This document shows, piece by piece, positions 47,034-55,860 of a stretch of 64,000 nucleotides of DNA; position 1 is the stretch's first letter, and the number at the start of each line of letters is the position of its first letter. Made by a program: the position numbers and the translations under genes. The DNA lies in the NCBI GenBank assembly GCA_965224785.1, contig OZ245062.1:3658001-3722000 (forward strand), given 5' to 3'. Below the pieces are notes generated by a model. That model worked only from the letters and a program-made list of their open reading frames with translations, was not told where the DNA came from and did not search any database. The stretch is from JALSNL01 sp036479585 (GTDB lineage: Bacteria; Bacteroidota; Ignavibacteria; Ignavibacteriales; Melioribacteraceae).

Positions 47034-47106
47034 GTCATTCTCAGCTTGACTGGGAATCCAATAAAAACAATTATATAGATTTCCGATAAAGACATTCGGA
47101 AATGAC
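47034..47106. repeat. 73-bp inverted-repeat element in menB-menA gap
   Basis: The element starts GTCATTCTCAGCTTGACTGG and ends ACATTCGGAAATGAC. It is the reverse-orientation homologue of the 73-bp element at 15856-15928. Confidence 0.75.
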
Positions 47107-47126
47107 AACATTATTCATAAATATTT

Positions 47127-48023
47127 ATGACACAAACCCTAAAACATATTTCGAAGTTTGATACTTGGCTTCTTGCAAGCAGGCCAAAAACTTTACCCGC
47201 TGCTTTTGTTCCGGTTTTTGTTGGAACTTCAATTGTATCGTTTGATACAAAGGTAAATATTGTTGCAACTCTAATTGCATTAACTTGTGCATTATTAATT
47301 CAAGTTGGGACTAACTTTGTAAACGATTTATATGATTTTATTTCTGGAGCAGATAACGAAAACAGAAAAGGTCCAACAAGAGCGTTGGCTTCTGGGTTGT
47401 TAACGAAATCTGAAATGAAGACAGCTATAGTTTTAGTATTTTCAATCACTTTTGTTTTGGGACTTTATCTAGTTTATATTTCATCATACATCACTTTGTT
47501 AATTGGGCTACTTTCCATTTTTGCCGGAATAGCTTACACAGCCGGGCCGTACCCACTTGCCTATAACGGACTTGGTGATTTATTCGTTTTTCTTTTCTTT
47601 GGAATTGTTGGTACAGTTGGAACTTATTATGTACAAACAACTGAATTTTCTTGGTTAGTTTTTTGGGCATCAATTCCGGTTGGGGCTTTAATTACCAATA
47701 TACTTGTGGTTAACAACTACAGAGATATTGAAGAAGACAAACAAGTTGGCAAAAACACTCTTGCAGTAAAGATGGGCAAAAAATTTACTCAGTATCAATA
47801 TTTACTATTTATGATTTTATCTTATTCAGTTTTGTTTGTAGTTTACTTTACTTTTATGAAAAGCCCTTATGTATTTCTTCCATTCTTATCTTTACCAATG
47901 GCTATTAAACTTATCAAAATGATTTTTTCTTATAAAGGTGAACAACTAAATAAAACTCTTGAACTTACTGCTAAGCTTTCAGCAATCTACGCAATTCTTT
48001 TTGCAGCAGGTATTCTTTTGTGA
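47127..48023 (+). CDS. menA: DHNA polyprenyltransferase
   Basis: This integral membrane UbiA-family enzyme attaches the isoprenoid tail to 1,4-dihydroxy-2-naphthoate (298 residues, about nine helices). The first Asp-rich motif is VGTNFVNDLYDFISGADNEN followed by GPTRALASG; the second is NILVVNNYRDIEEDKQVGKNTLAV. It is followed, with 4 bp overlap, by menC. Confidence 0.94.
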   Translation: MTQTLKHISKFDTWLLASRPKTLPAAFVPVFVGTSIVSFDTKVNIVATLIALTCALLIQVGTNFVNDLYDFISGADNENRKGPTRALASGLLTKSEMKTAIVLVFSITFVLGLYLVYISSYITLLIGLLSIFAGIAYTAGPYPLAYNGLGDLFVFLFFGIVGTVGTYYVQTTEFSWLVFWASIPVGALITNILVVNNYRDIEEDKQVGKNTLAVKMGKKFTQYQYLLFMILSYSVLFVVYFTFMKSPYVFLPFLSLPMAIKLIKMIFSYKGEQLNKTLELTAKLSAIYAILFAAGILL

Positions 48024-49072
48024 AAGATGTTGAACTGAAATACAAATCGTTTACCTTTCCATTAAGTCAAAAATTCACAAATTCAAACCATAGCTTTACC
48101 CACAAAGAAATAATTATTCTTAAGGCAAAAGATGAAAGAGGAAATATAGCCTTTGGCGAAGTTTCTCCACTGCCAGGATTTAGTAAAGAAAACATTCAGG
48201 ATTGTGAAGATAGACTAGAACAATTTTCTATTAGCATAATACAGAGTTTTAATAATCCGCAAAAACTAAATGAAGAGTTGAAAATATTTGATAATATTCC
48301 ATCATTAAAGTTTGGACTTGAACAGGTTATAATTAGTCTAATGTTAAATAACAATTTGTATTATTTTGACACTACTAATTTTAAGGAATCGATAAAAGTA
48401 AATGGTAGCATAGGTTTTGAGAATTTAACCGAAACTGAGGAACATATAGAAAAAACATTGCTGAGAGGAATTTCAACACTAAAGTTAAAAGTTGGAAGAA
48501 CAAACTTTGAAGAGGATTTATCTATTATTACAATGATAAAGAAGAGGTTTGGTAATAAAATTAAACTAAGATTAGACGTAAATGGAAAGTGGAGTTTTGA
48601 CGAAGCAAAAAACAACTTAAGAAAGATAGAGCAATTTGAATTACAATATGTTGAACAACCAGTTAAAGATAAATTTGAATTATTAGAACTAGCAAAACAA
48701 TCGGAAATAAAAATTGCTCCAGATGAATCAATACAAACCATTGATGATGCGATAGATTTCATTAATAGTGATTTAATTGATTTTATTATTCTTAAACCAT
48801 CAATTAGATTGGGAATATTTAATACACTAAAAGTTTTGAATCTAGCAAAGCAAAAAGATGTTGTTCCAATTATTACAACTTCTTTTGAAACAGCAATTGG
48901 CAGAAATATGTTGCTATCATTAGCCGGAACGACCGGTCACAATTTTGCACATGGTTTGAGTTTGGAAGTTTTGGGAGATAGTTCGGCAAACAAATCTTTA
49001 ATAACTTCAAACGGAAAAATTAAAGTTGATTCCGAAAGTTTAAAATTAAACTATAATGATTTGTGGAATTAA
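48020..49072 (+). CDS. menC: o-Succinylbenzoate synthase
   Basis: This enolase-superfamily dehydratase has 350 residues and starts with GTG inside the menA stop. Catalytic features are Lys-x-Lys in TLKLKVGR, metal ligands in RLDVNG, EQPV and PDESI, and the second Lys in FIILKPSIRLG. The sequence GEVSPLPGFSKE near the N-terminus is the usual capping loop. Confidence 0.93.
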   Translation: MKDVELKYKSFTFPLSQKFTNSNHSFTHKEIIILKAKDERGNIAFGEVSPLPGFSKENIQDCEDRLEQFSISIIQSFNNPQKLNEELKIFDNIPSLKFGLEQVIISLMLNNNLYYFDTTNFKESIKVNGSIGFENLTETEEHIEKTLLRGISTLKLKVGRTNFEEDLSIITMIKKRFGNKIKLRLDVNGKWSFDEAKNNLRKIEQFELQYVEQPVKDKFELLELAKQSEIKIAPDESIQTIDDAIDFINSDLIDFIILKPSIRLGIFNTLKVLNLAKQKDVVPIITTSFETAIGRNMLLSLAGTTGHNFAHGLSLEVLGDSSANKSLITSNGKIKVDSESLKLNYNDLWN

Positions 49073-49081
49073 ATAATTATT

Positions 49082-50548
49082 ATGTCTAATATTTCTAACA
49101 AAAATCATTGGCTTCTAGAACAAGCAAAAAAACATCCCATTAAAATTGCATTGCAAGATGATGAATTTATTTTAACATATTCACAATTATTAAAATATAC
49201 AATCAATGCAGCTCGTCATTTCAAAACAATAGGAATTAAAAGTAACGACCACATTTCCATTACATCAAATAACTCAATTGAGTTTGTAATTACTATAAAT
49301 GCCTTGTGGTTGTTAGGTGCAGTACCTGTTCCACTAAATTTAAAGTTAAATCCAATTGAAATTGAAAAATTAGTTTTACATTCTAAAAGCAAAATATTGT
49401 TGAACATAAATAATGCAGTTGATACATCGAAAATACTATTTCAAAACATTTCCTCAATTACCTTAGATGATTTTACAAACCATCAAGCCAGTTTTCAAGA
49501 AGAAGTATTCAACATAAACAATATTGCTTTAATGATGTACTCATCTGGATCTACTGGAACTCCTAAATGTGTGCAACTTGCATTTAATAATTTATTCGAA
49601 AGTGCAAAGTCTCTGCAAAACCTTATATCTGAAGCCACAAATGATGTTTGGTTGGCATCGCTTCCGTTTTATCATATTGGAGGATTCTCAATAATAACTC
49701 GTTCACTTCTTTGGGGATGTACAATTGCATTCACGAAATCTTTTTGCATAGAAGAAATGATAAATAGTTTTACAAAATACAAACCAACATACTTTTCTAT
49801 TGTTCCGACAATGTTAAAAAAGATGTTAGATCAAAATGTAAAACCTTGGAAAGAATTAAAAAATATATTTATCGGTGGCGGACCATTAAACAGAAATGAT
49901 ATAATGAAAGCCGTTGATCTTGGGTTTCCACTAATTGGTGTTTATGGCTCAACAGAAACTACTTCTATGGTTACAGCAGTAATGGGAAAAGAATTATTTG
50001 TTCAATCTGGATGTGCTGGGAGACCCTTACCAGGCAATACTATTGAGATAGTTGACAACGAAAGAATAACTTTAGAAAAAATGAAAATTGGAGAAATTGG
50101 AGAAATTGTAATTTCTTCAAAATGTGTTGCTAGTTCATATTTTAATTATTCTGTTACAAGTGATTCCAAAATATTAAATCAAAAATTTTATAGTAACGAT
50201 TTAGGTTACTTCGATGAAAATGACAATTTGTTTTTGGTTGGCAGAAAAGACGATATGATAATTTCCGGTGGCGAAAATTTTAATTTAAATGAGATTGAAA
50301 GTTATACAAAATCACTATCCAACATTTCTGATTGTATAACAATTAAAACCAAAGATGAAAAGTGGGGAGAAAGTTACGTTCTTTTCATAACGTTAAACGA
50401 GAAGAGTAAAAAGGTAGAAGAAAGAATACTTGATAGCTTAAAAAATAAATTTCCTAATTTCAAACAACCAAAATCAATCAACTTTGTTGATGACCTTTTA
50501 AGAAATGAGTTGGGAAAGATTGATAAAAAAAGGTTAATGGAATTGTAA
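49082..50548 (+). CDS. menE: o-Succinylbenzoate-CoA ligase
   Basis: This acyl-CoA synthetase (488 residues) activates o-succinylbenzoate. AMP-binding motifs are MMYSSGSTGTPKCVQL, GVYGSTETTSM and SNDLGYFDENDNLFLVGRKDDMIISGGENFN. It is last in the menF-D-H-B-A-C-E operon, 10 bp after menC, and is followed by a minus-strand accessory locus. Confidence 0.93.
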   Translation: MSNISNKNHWLLEQAKKHPIKIALQDDEFILTYSQLLKYTINAARHFKTIGIKSNDHISITSNNSIEFVITINALWLLGAVPVPLNLKLNPIEIEKLVLHSKSKILLNINNAVDTSKILFQNISSITLDDFTNHQASFQEEVFNINNIALMMYSSGSTGTPKCVQLAFNNLFESAKSLQNLISEATNDVWLASLPFYHIGGFSIITRSLLWGCTIAFTKSFCIEEMINSFTKYKPTYFSIVPTMLKKMLDQNVKPWKELKNIFIGGGPLNRNDIMKAVDLGFPLIGVYGSTETTSMVTAVMGKELFVQSGCAGRPLPGNTIEIVDNERITLEKMKIGEIGEIVISSKCVASSYFNYSVTSDSKILNQKFYSNDLGYFDENDNLFLVGRKDDMIISGGENFNLNEIESYTKSLSNISDCITIKTKDEKWGESYVLFITLNEKSKKVEERILDSLKNKFPNFKQPKSINFVDDLLRNELGKIDKKRLMEL

Positions 50549-50630
50549 AATAATTTAAGTTTGAATGGTGGCTGTTGTCATAAGTATAGTAAGATAAAAG
50601 CGGATCGCTATTTATTAAAACTAATTTCTA

Positions 50631-51038
50631 TTATTGACCAATTACTATATTGGCTGCTGTTTTTTCTTCCAAATAGAAATATGATTGTGGTGCATAAAAA
50701 TTTTCAAAAAAATCTAAAGGATCAATTTCTTTTTCAAATTTTTCAACATCATGAATCTTAATTGAAAAACCCGTTTTTGAATTTTTGTAATACGAAAAAA
50801 AGTCATTTTTCTCAATTCCACCTACTCTATTAAATTTTGTCCATAATTTTGATGGATTATCCTCAATGATTTCTGCTATTCGAAATAATCTAATTATCTT
50901 TTTTTGTGGTGACGAGGAATAAACAAATATTCTATCTACTTGTCTTTTAAATATTTTTTTTCGAAACTCTACCTTTTTAGTTCCTGCCATAATTGCTTGA
51001 GCATAAATTGGTTTAATCGATAATATAACGCTTGTCAA
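50631..51038 (-). CDS. ASCH-domain protein
   Basis: The 135-residue protein is almost entirely an ASCH domain, a PUA-like fold thought to bind RNA: VILSIKPIYAQAIMAGTKKVEFRK, then VDRIFVYSSSPQKKIIRLFRI and the GIEKNDFFSYYKN segment. The start is TTG at 51038 with GAAGG just upstream. It lies 87 bp downstream of the split PIN-GNAT-PUA-like gene on the same strand. Its co-occurrence with that gene suggests one functional unit; this is inference. Confidence 0.82.
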   Translation of the reverse strand: MTSVILSIKPIYAQAIMAGTKKVEFRKKIFKRQVDRIFVYSSSPQKKIIRLFRIAEIIEDNPSKLWTKFNRVGGIEKNDFFSYYKNSKTGFSIKIHDVEKFEKEIDPLDFFENFYAPQSYFYLEEKTAANIVIGQ

Positions 51039-51125
51039 AGTAACCTTCTTTTTTTAATTCAAAAAAATCAATTTCTTTTAATCTAGTAATCGTTTGTATT
51101 TTATTTTTTAAACTGTCAATTTCTT

Positions 51126-51731
51126 TTATTTTATTTTATTTAAGGAAATTTTTTTTCTTAAATAAGTTATCAAGCGAAAGGTAATTACATGCAGTCCTTT
51201 TTTCTCATTTAACCAACACTTTAATTTCTCTTCTGAAAAAACTGTCTTTTTTCTAACAAGATTCCATAATTCCTCAAAATCATCTAAAATTTGTATAGTC
51301 TCTAAAATACCAATAGGTTCAATTACTTTACTAACTTTAGAAGAGTAAAAAAACAATATGTCCCCTTTTCTTGGTCTTTTATTTTTTGAATTTGAGATGT
51401 ATGCTTTTACTATTGTATTCCCTTGAATCTCATTAATGCTATCAGGGGCTTTGTCAAAGAACGTTGGTGGTCTTAACTTACCATCTTTAAACAGAGTCTC
51501 ATAAAATTCTGGTCGAATTGGTATAACATACTTTGCAATTGTTTTTTTATCCAAATAAAAAGGATGAGCAGAAATTATATTTTTATTAATATTGATATGT
51601 TTTTTATTTAGAAGCTTAATCATTCTAATTTCAACTAAATTTCGACTGTTTTTAAATTCACTTTTGTAAAAGCCAAAAACCTCTAAGAGTTCAACTAATT
51701 TTTTTTGTTTTTCATAAACTGTTAAGTACAA
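51126..51731 (-). CDS. Rest of GNAT domain plus PUA-like domain (downstream fragment of a split gene)
   Basis: The 201-residue frame begins in the middle of a GNAT acetyltransferase fold (YLTVYEKQKKLVELLEVFGFY is the usual beta5-alpha4 end). It then has a PUA/EVE-like domain (about 65-165; RPRKGDILFFYSSK, IEPIGILETIQIL). No independent start is convincing: the TTG at 51731 lies inside the fold, and the same frame reads back to a stop just before DINRKIH. The upstream frame (51749-52510) supplies the first half of the GNAT domain. The two are probably one broken gene. Confidence 0.75.
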   Translation of the reverse strand: MYLTVYEKQKKLVELLEVFGFYKSEFKNSRNLVEIRMIKLLNKKHININKNIISAHPFYLDKKTIAKYVIPIRPEFYETLFKDGKLRPPTFFDKAPDSINEIQGNTIVKAYISNSKNKRPRKGDILFFYSSKVSKVIEPIGILETIQILDDFEELWNLVRKKTVFSEEKLKCWLNEKKGLHVITFRLITYLRKKISLNKIK

Positions 51732-51748
51732 ATAATGAATTTTTCTGT

Positions 51749-52510
51749 TTATATCTTATTTAAGAACAACTCTCCCAGCTTAATCCCAAAGGCTGTATCA
51801 TCAACTTTTAAAGTGCATATTTTTAAAACTTTCTCATAAATACTTGGTAGCTGATGGTCTTCTACTTTTTCTACATTATAAATTAGAATTGCTTGTAGAT
51901 TGTCATCTACAATTAGAGAATAGCACTTTCTATTGTTTCTAGAACATTTTATAAGCCAATTATTAAATTCTCCTATACCATAGTCATCTCTCAAACTATC
52001 AAAAAATGAACTTTTGAATTTGGTTTCAATTTCGCGGATACTGTGTTCACGTAAAATTGGGTGCGTTGGTATTCTGAAAGTAAATTGCTCTTCTAAGAGA
52101 ATCAAACCCTTCTCAATAGAAAGAACCTTGTCTTCTAATTTTACTTTCTTTGCATTTTTATGAATACCTTTATCCTGGGTTAAAAAAATATCTACAAAGT
52201 CTTTGTATAGCTGAAAAAGTTGCTTGTTGTCAGTTTTATCATTGGTCTTTGCATTTATAACATTTGAAAGAAAATTTGAAGTCGGAATAGCATGGTCTTT
52301 TAAGGCTTCATATTTATCAAGCTTCGATTTAATAATTTGTTTTCTTTGTACATTTCTATCTCTTTCAATATCTTCCGGAATGGCTCTAGGATGATAAAGA
52401 ACTTTACAATTATTAGTAATTGCCAATCTATAAAACTTTGAGAAAGACTTTTCTATTACTTGATGATCTTCTAGTGCGATTAAAATATTTGTGTCAATTA
52501 GTATTTTCAT
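51749..52510 (-). CDS. PIN domain plus first half of GNAT domain (upstream fragment of a split gene)
   Basis: The 253-residue protein starts with a PIN nuclease-like domain (MKILIDTNILIALED, Asp6; RAIPEDIERD; DIFLTQDKGIHKNAKK with a further Asp). From about residue 150 it enters a GNAT-like region (YGIGEFNNWLIKCSRNN, YSLIVDDNLQAILIYN) and stops after GIKLGELFLNKI, which is the middle of the acetyl-CoA-binding motif A. The remainder of the fold is in another frame downstream (51126-51731). An intact gene would encode roughly 460 residues of PIN-GNAT-PUA-like protein. The function of this architecture is not known to me; toxin or RNA-processing roles are possible. Confidence 0.78.
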   Translation of the reverse strand: MKILIDTNILIALEDHQVIEKSFSKFYRLAITNNCKVLYHPRAIPEDIERDRNVQRKQIIKSKLDKYEALKDHAIPTSNFLSNVINAKTNDKTDNKQLFQLYKDFVDIFLTQDKGIHKNAKKVKLEDKVLSIEKGLILLEEQFTFRIPTHPILREHSIREIETKFKSSFFDSLRDDYGIGEFNNWLIKCSRNNRKCYSLIVDDNLQAILIYNVEKVEDHQLPSIYEKVLKICTLKVDDTAFGIKLGELFLNKI

Positions 52511-52578
52511 ATTATTTTAGTTGCAATTTTCGAACCTTTTATTTTTTTCAAAAGCAATAAATATATGTTGAATAAAAA

Positions 52579-52980
52579 TTAGTTAGCTAAGTGTTCGTTT
52601 AACTTGACAAGTACATCCTTGGGTATTCTAGTTTTATTAAATTCTTTTTTCTTTACAACAACGTGTACAGTTTTTGATGTTGCCATAGTTTTATCATTTT
52701 TTTTAAATTGATATTCCAAATTAAATGAACTACTCCCAATGTGTCCAACTATAACTACGCATTTAATTTCATCACCAAATTTAATTGGTGAAATAAAATC
52801 AGCCTCTGTATGAACTATGGGAATAATAAATTCATCATCAATAAAATAGTTTTTCTTAGTTTTAAAGCTTTCCAAAAACTCTTCATAAACAATATGAGTT
52901 ATCTTAAAAAGTTCAGCAAAAAATAAAATTCCACCAGGGTCTGTTTCCCCGAAACTTATTTTGTATTTAGTTGTAAACAA
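52579..52980 (-). CDS. Hotdog-fold thioesterase, candidate DHNA-CoA hydrolase
   Basis: The 133-residue protein is a 4-hydroxybenzoyl-CoA thioesterase-type hotdog enzyme: FGETDPGGILFFAELFKITHIVYEEFLE contains the catalytic Asp and the DPxGIxFF motif, followed by two hotdog strands (GDEIKCVVIVGHIGSSSFNLEYQF). Its position 2 kb from the men operon, which otherwise lacks a DHNA-CoA hydrolase, makes menI the best guess. The family also includes other acyl-CoA thioesterases. Confidence 0.78.
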   Translation of the reverse strand: MFTTKYKISFGETDPGGILFFAELFKITHIVYEEFLESFKTKKNYFIDDEFIIPIVHTEADFISPIKFGDEIKCVVIVGHIGSSSFNLEYQFKKNDKTMATSKTVHVVVKKKEFNKTRIPKDVLVKLNEHLAN

Positions 52981-53073
52981 TTGGTTGCCTTTTTTGTCTA
53001 TTTCAAAAAATAAAATTTAACTATATTCTCGATTAAAATAATTAAATAGTTTTTAACTTATAAGGATTTAACC

Positions 53074-53469
53074 TTGGATGTATTAGCCATAATTGGAGTA
53101 AGCGTTGTATTGTTGATAATTTCATTTCAAATTTACACAGTAATAAAAAGCAAAATGTCAGCAGGGAAATCTATTCCATTTGAAAAACTTAATAGTAGTG
53201 TCTCAGAAAAACTGAAAGATAAAAAGGGACTCATATATTTTTATTCGCCAACTTGTCATAATTGCAAAACAGTTACGCCTATTGTTGATAAGCTTAAAGT
53301 AGAATTTCCAAATATTGAATCGATAGATTTATCTAAGGACATAGATACGGCCCGAGCTTTTGGAATAATGGGAACACCAGCATTAATTTTTATAAACGAT
53401 AATTTAGTTGATTCGGTACATTTGGGAATTAAGTCGGAAGAGTTTATTAGAACAAAACTAGTTGGATAA
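53074..53469 (+). CDS. Membrane-anchored thioredoxin-like protein
   Basis: The 131-residue protein has an N-terminal membrane helix (about residues 4-24) and a thioredoxin domain with active site CHNC (61-64) in FYSPTCHNCKTVTP and the cis-Pro in GIMGTPALIF. The start is TTG with AAGGA eight bases upstream. The domain probably faces the periplasm if the anchor is N-in, or the cytoplasm otherwise; the sequence does not settle this. Confidence 0.83.
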   Translation: MDVLAIIGVSVVLLIISFQIYTVIKSKMSAGKSIPFEKLNSSVSEKLKDKKGLIYFYSPTCHNCKTVTPIVDKLKVEFPNIESIDLSKDIDTARAFGIMGTPALIFINDNLVDSVHLGIKSEEFIRTKLVG

Positions 53470-53601
53470 AAGAATTTTCTAATTTCAAAAATTTGTAATG
53501 AATAATTATAATTTTTTAATCATTCTCACTTTTTATAAAACTGATTAAGATTTTATGTATCACAAAAAACATCTTACAAACATTTATAACAATCACATTT
53601 T

Positions 53602-54909
53602 ATGATTAGTACAAAAACCATTTTCTTCCTCTTTGTAATATCTGTTCAATTACTTTTTGCACAGCAAGTAGAAACAAAAAAAAAGTATTACTCTGATAAT
53701 AGATTAGAGTCTGTAGCGGAATATGTTAATGGAATGAAGCACGGAAAATATATAGAATACTACCCAAGTGGAGGTTTGTGGAAAGAGTGGAAGTATGTAA
53801 ATGGAAAAGCAGAAGGAGTTTCTAATTGGTATTTGGAAGACGGAAGTTTAAGTATGATTTGGAATTATGCAAGCGATAAGAGAGAAGGTAAATCGAAATG
53901 GTTTTATAGAGCTGGGGAGTTATGGTCTGAGCCAAATTATGTGAATGACCTTCAACACGGGTACACCACTAACTATTATAGGGATGGACAACTTCAAGGC
54001 TTAATCCATTATTGGAGTGGGAAATTAGATGGTACATCCAAAATATATTTCGAAGATGGTAAGTTAGAAGTAGAACGAAATTACAGCAACGGAAAACTAG
54101 AAGGTATAAGTAAGGTTTACGACAAGTTTGGAAATGTTGCTCTTGATGCAAGATATAAGAATGACAAGCTTGATGGCACTTCATACCTTTACTATACAGA
54201 TCACTCAATAAAAGTTGTTGATACTTATAGTAACGGTCAAATTATAAAACGAATTAGATATGATATTGTTGGCAATTATGAAAAAACTGAAGAGGAGTTT
54301 AAGGATTATTATTCAGACGGAACTCTTAAATCTAAATTAAGATTTAATAATGGGAATTTAGATGGCAACAATAAATATTTTTACGAGAGTGGATTTCTAA
54401 AGGAAGAAGTAAATTACAACTATGGTAAATTAAATGATTCGTGTTTTTATTATTTCGACTTTGGAGTCTTACATAAAAAGGATAATTATATATTCGGATT
54501 AAAAAACGGAGTATCATCCGTTTATGATTCGTTGGGGAATTTACTTTTCACAGAAACTTTTAGCAATGATAAGTCTGAAGGTGAAAAAATAAAATATTTC
54601 CCTAATGGAAAAATTGCATCAAAAATCAACTATACAAATGGAAGCAAGGAAGGTAACGAAAAAACATTTTATGAAAATGGGCAACTGAAATTTGAGGCTT
54701 ATTATAAAAAGGGGAAAAAGGAAGGTGTTTGTTCTGGATATCATCCTAGTGGAAAAATTGCTGAATATAAAAATTATGAAAACGGTCTAAAGGAAAGTAA
54801 GCACTATCAATATTATAAAAATGGGTTATTAAAAAGTGAGTTAGTTTATAAGGAAGACAAGTTGATTTCTAAAATAGAATATGACATAAAAGGACTTAAA
54901 ATAAAATAG
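53602..54909 (+). CDS. Secreted MORN-repeat (YwqK-like) protein
   Basis: The 435-residue protein has a signal peptide (cleavage near LLFAQ) followed by about 16 MORN-2-type repeats of roughly 23 residues each, in the pattern YYxxGxLxxExxYxNGKxEGxxxxY. Examples are YPSGGLWKEWKYVNGKAEG and YENGQLKFEAYYKKGKKEG. The repeats run to the C-terminus. Relatives are often annotated as YwqK-family antitoxins, but nothing here shows that role. Surface or periplasmic binding is more likely. Confidence 0.85.
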   Translation: MISTKTIFFLFVISVQLLFAQQVETKKKYYSDNRLESVAEYVNGMKHGKYIEYYPSGGLWKEWKYVNGKAEGVSNWYLEDGSLSMIWNYASDKREGKSKWFYRAGELWSEPNYVNDLQHGYTTNYYRDGQLQGLIHYWSGKLDGTSKIYFEDGKLEVERNYSNGKLEGISKVYDKFGNVALDARYKNDKLDGTSYLYYTDHSIKVVDTYSNGQIIKRIRYDIVGNYEKTEEEFKDYYSDGTLKSKLRFNNGNLDGNNKYFYESGFLKEEVNYNYGKLNDSCFYYFDFGVLHKKDNYIFGLKNGVSSVYDSLGNLLFTETFSNDKSEGEKIKYFPNGKIASKINYTNGSKEGNEKTFYENGQLKFEAYYKKGKKEGVCSGYHPSGKIAEYKNYENGLKESKHYQYYKNGLLKSELVYKEDKLISKIEYDIKGLKIK

Positions 54910-54912
54910 TTT

Positions 54913-55860
54913 CTAATTTATTTTTATTAAATCATTATTTGTTTTAATTGCAATGCCTTGCTCATCCTCAACAATATCAAGGCTTCTGAAAGATTTGTTA
55001 ATAGTTTGTATCTCTTCCTCATGTCCATTCCGATCAAAAGAAATGATTTTTGCTTTTTTATAATTCCACAAGCCATTAGTTAGAGTTGGTCTATCTGCTT
55101 TAATAACAAGCACAACATTGTTCTTAATTCTACTTTGTAGAAATATTGTTTTATTATTTGCCTTTTTATTCCAAAGAATTTTATTGGTGTTTAAATCCAA
55201 CAAAAATAGTTCACTATTCGATTGACCTAAAAACAAGGTGGAATTATTATAGAAATCACCATTCTCGAAATTATAAGGAAAAATTGTTTCCGTATTGTTT
55301 TTGTAATCTGTAAAAACAGATCTACTAATTAAATTTTCGTTGTCCCAATTATTAATAGAAACTGCAAGAAAATTGTTGGTCTCTGAAAAAACAATACCGC
55401 TACCAAAACCATCTTGATATGATTTTGCAAATATTTCTTCACCAGAATCTGTAAGTAAAATTACTTTGTTCTTTTGTTCCTCTGTAATTAGTAGAGCTAT
55501 TTTGTTTTTATCAGCACTAAATAAAATAGATGATTCATTATAAAGATCATCTTCTAGTAATTTAATTTGTTTTTGTAAAACGCCATTGGAATAAAACTCT
55601 AATACACTTTCTACAGAAAATATCAATACGGAATTTCCATTTTCAAAAACAGCAACTTCTGGAATTGAATAGTATGGAGAAAGTTGATTTTTTATTCTGT
55701 ACTGCTCCTCGCTATTTTTACTTATAACAACTTCTATATTTCTTTCTTCAAAATATTTATGATTATCTAATTTTATTTTAGAATCAAATTTACTTTGTCC
55801 TATTAAATTGGGGACAATAATAAAAAATATCAGAAAAATATTTATAATTGTTTTTATCAT
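54913..55860 (-). CDS. Exported beta-propeller-like protein
   Basis: The 315-residue protein has an N-terminal signal segment (IFLIFFIIVPNLIGQ). The rest has repeated WD/propeller-like beta segments (VAVFENGNSVLIFSVESVLEFY, LIFSADKNKIALLITEEQ, ILFLDLNTNKILWNKKANNK-like). No family is firmly assigned. Its start overlaps the end of the M23 peptidase gene by 4 bp, so the two are co-expressed and may be functionally linked. Confidence 0.6.
   Translation of the reverse strand: MIKTIINIFLIFFIIVPNLIGQSKFDSKIKLDNHKYFEERNIEVVISKNSEEQYRIKNQLSPYYSIPEVAVFENGNSVLIFSVESVLEFYSNGVLQKQIKLLEDDLYNESSILFSADKNKIALLITEEQKNKVILLTDSGEEIFAKSYQDGFGSGIVFSETNNFLAVSINNWDNENLISRSVFTDYKNNTETIFPYNFENGDFYNNSTLFLGQSNSELFLLDLNTNKILWNKKANNKTIFLQSRIKNNVVLVIKADRPTLTNGLWNYKKAKIISFDRNGHEEEIQTINKSFRSLDIVEDEQGIAIKTNNDLIKIN

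Noticed and set aside
53602..54909. MORN-repeat protein as an antitoxin of a toxin-antitoxin pair
   Set aside because: It has a signal peptide, is long, and no toxin-like partner overlaps or adjoins it; the YwqK antitoxin label in databases is not supported here.
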